NCBI GenBank assembly: GCA_041623475.1
Contig: JBFJWU010000181.1
Span: forward strand, 1 to 7,088
DNA length: 7,088 nucleotides
DNA from: JBFJWU01 sp041623475 [NCBI: bacterium]
GTDB taxonomy: Bacteria; J088
Direction of reading: 5' to 3'
Position numbers and translations under genes: made by a program. Every line of letters starts with the position of its first letter. Positions within the stretch are counted from its first letter, which is position 1. Below, in pieces: positions 6,981 to 7,088 of this stretch. The notes under the pieces were generated by a model that worked only from the letters and a program-made list of their open reading frames with translations, did not search any database and had not been told where the DNA came from.

Positions 6981-7009
6981 TTGTCACGAATTTTACCATT
7001 TGGTAAAAT
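6981..7009 (+). promoter_or_regulatory. near-consensus sigma70-type promoter overlapped by an operator-like palindrome
   Basis: TTGTCA (6981-6986, 5 of 6) and TAAAAT (7004-7009, 5 of 6) are separated by exactly 17 bases, and TG at 7001-7002 adds an extended -10. The predicted start of transcription is at about 7015-7017, at or next to the ATG of the following gene. The spacer and -10 are filled by the palindrome at 6990-7009, so a bound protein would block polymerase. Confidence 0.7.
6990..7009. promoter_or_regulatory. perfect 9-2-9 palindrome, predicted repressor operator
   Basis: ATTTTACCA and TGGTAAAAT are perfect inverted arms around a central TT. The 20-base site is AT-rich at its ends, unlike the surrounding DNA, and covers part of the spacer and all of the -10 of the promoter described above. 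Size and symmetry fit a dimeric regulator such as TetR or GntR, but I do not recognise the motif. It is too short-looped to be a good RNA hairpin and lies at the start, not the end, of a transcript. The T-run is part of the arm, so a terminator role for pilT is unlikely. Confidence 0.65.
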
Positions 7010-7016
7010 CTTGCTC

Positions 7017-7088
7017 ATGGCTTTGTCAACCGCTGCTACACCTGTGGACTCGACCGTCGACTATGCGTTGCTGGACGACTACGTTGCC
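7017..7088 (+). CDS. start of an unidentified gene (5' end only)
   Basis: Twenty-four codons from ATG at 7017 to the window edge read MALSTAATPVDSTVDYALLD and continue without a stop. This is too little to assign a family. The case for a real start is its position immediately after a near-consensus promoter with an operator-like palindrome, and 81 bases after the pilT stop. There is no ribosome site before the ATG, and the predicted transcription start falls on or beside it, so it may be translated from a leaderless message. Alternatively translation begins further in, for example at the in-frame GTG 7044. There is no signal peptide in the visible part. Confidence 0.5.
   Translation, partial: MALSTAATPVDSTVDYALLDDYVA

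Noticed and set aside
6936-7009. Palindrome at 6990-7009 as an intrinsic terminator of pilT
   Set aside because: The stem is AT-rich with a 2-base centre and no separate T-run, and it coincides with a well-spaced promoter, so an operator is the better reading.
6086-7018. Minus-strand open frame of 310 codons opposite pilT
   Set aside because: The sense frame is unmistakably PilT with all motifs. The antisense product is low in complexity with no family features.

Overview
The window looks like chromosomal DNA of a Gram-negative bacterium, most likely a proteobacterium. The evidence is an outer-membrane beta-barrel protein with a signal peptide and a C-terminal Phe, a periplasmic LolA-like protein, and a type IV pilus retraction ATPase. 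The DNA is moderately GC-rich by eye and uniform in style. I see no insertion sequence, tRNA, rRNA, CRISPR array or phage gene.

The left two thirds (about 1-4839) is read on the minus strand. In order of transcription it holds a 12-14-helix NCS2/AzgA-like permease (4839-3271) and, after about 100 bases, three tightly packed envelope genes. These are a periplasmic LolA-like 'outer membrane lipoprotein-sorting' protein (3168-2389), an outer-membrane beta-barrel protein (2384-1122) and an MMPL/RND-superfamily inner-membrane transporter that runs off the left edge (1095-<1). Together they cover inner membrane, periplasm and outer membrane. The simplest reading is one trans-envelope route for a lipid or other hydrophobic substrate, which cannot be named from sequence.

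The right third is read on the plus strand, divergently from the permease. An 85-residue protein of unknown function (4917-5174) comes first. A 181-base gap follows, with a perfect 7-bp hairpin and a good sigma70-type promoter with an extended -10. Then comes a two-gene operon overlapping by ATGA: a stand-alone cyclic-nucleotide-binding-fold protein without an HTH (5356-5862) and a PilT-family ATPase (5859-6935). The binding-fold protein lacks the arginine that holds the cAMP phosphate in CRP. It may therefore be a ligand-sensing or scaffold partner of the pilus retraction motor with altered ligand use.

At the right edge a perfect 9-2-9 palindrome (6990-7009) lies across the spacer and -10 of a near-consensus promoter (6981-7009). 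Just 7 bases after the -10 an ATG opens a reading frame that leaves the window. This looks like a repressor-controlled, possibly leaderless gene.
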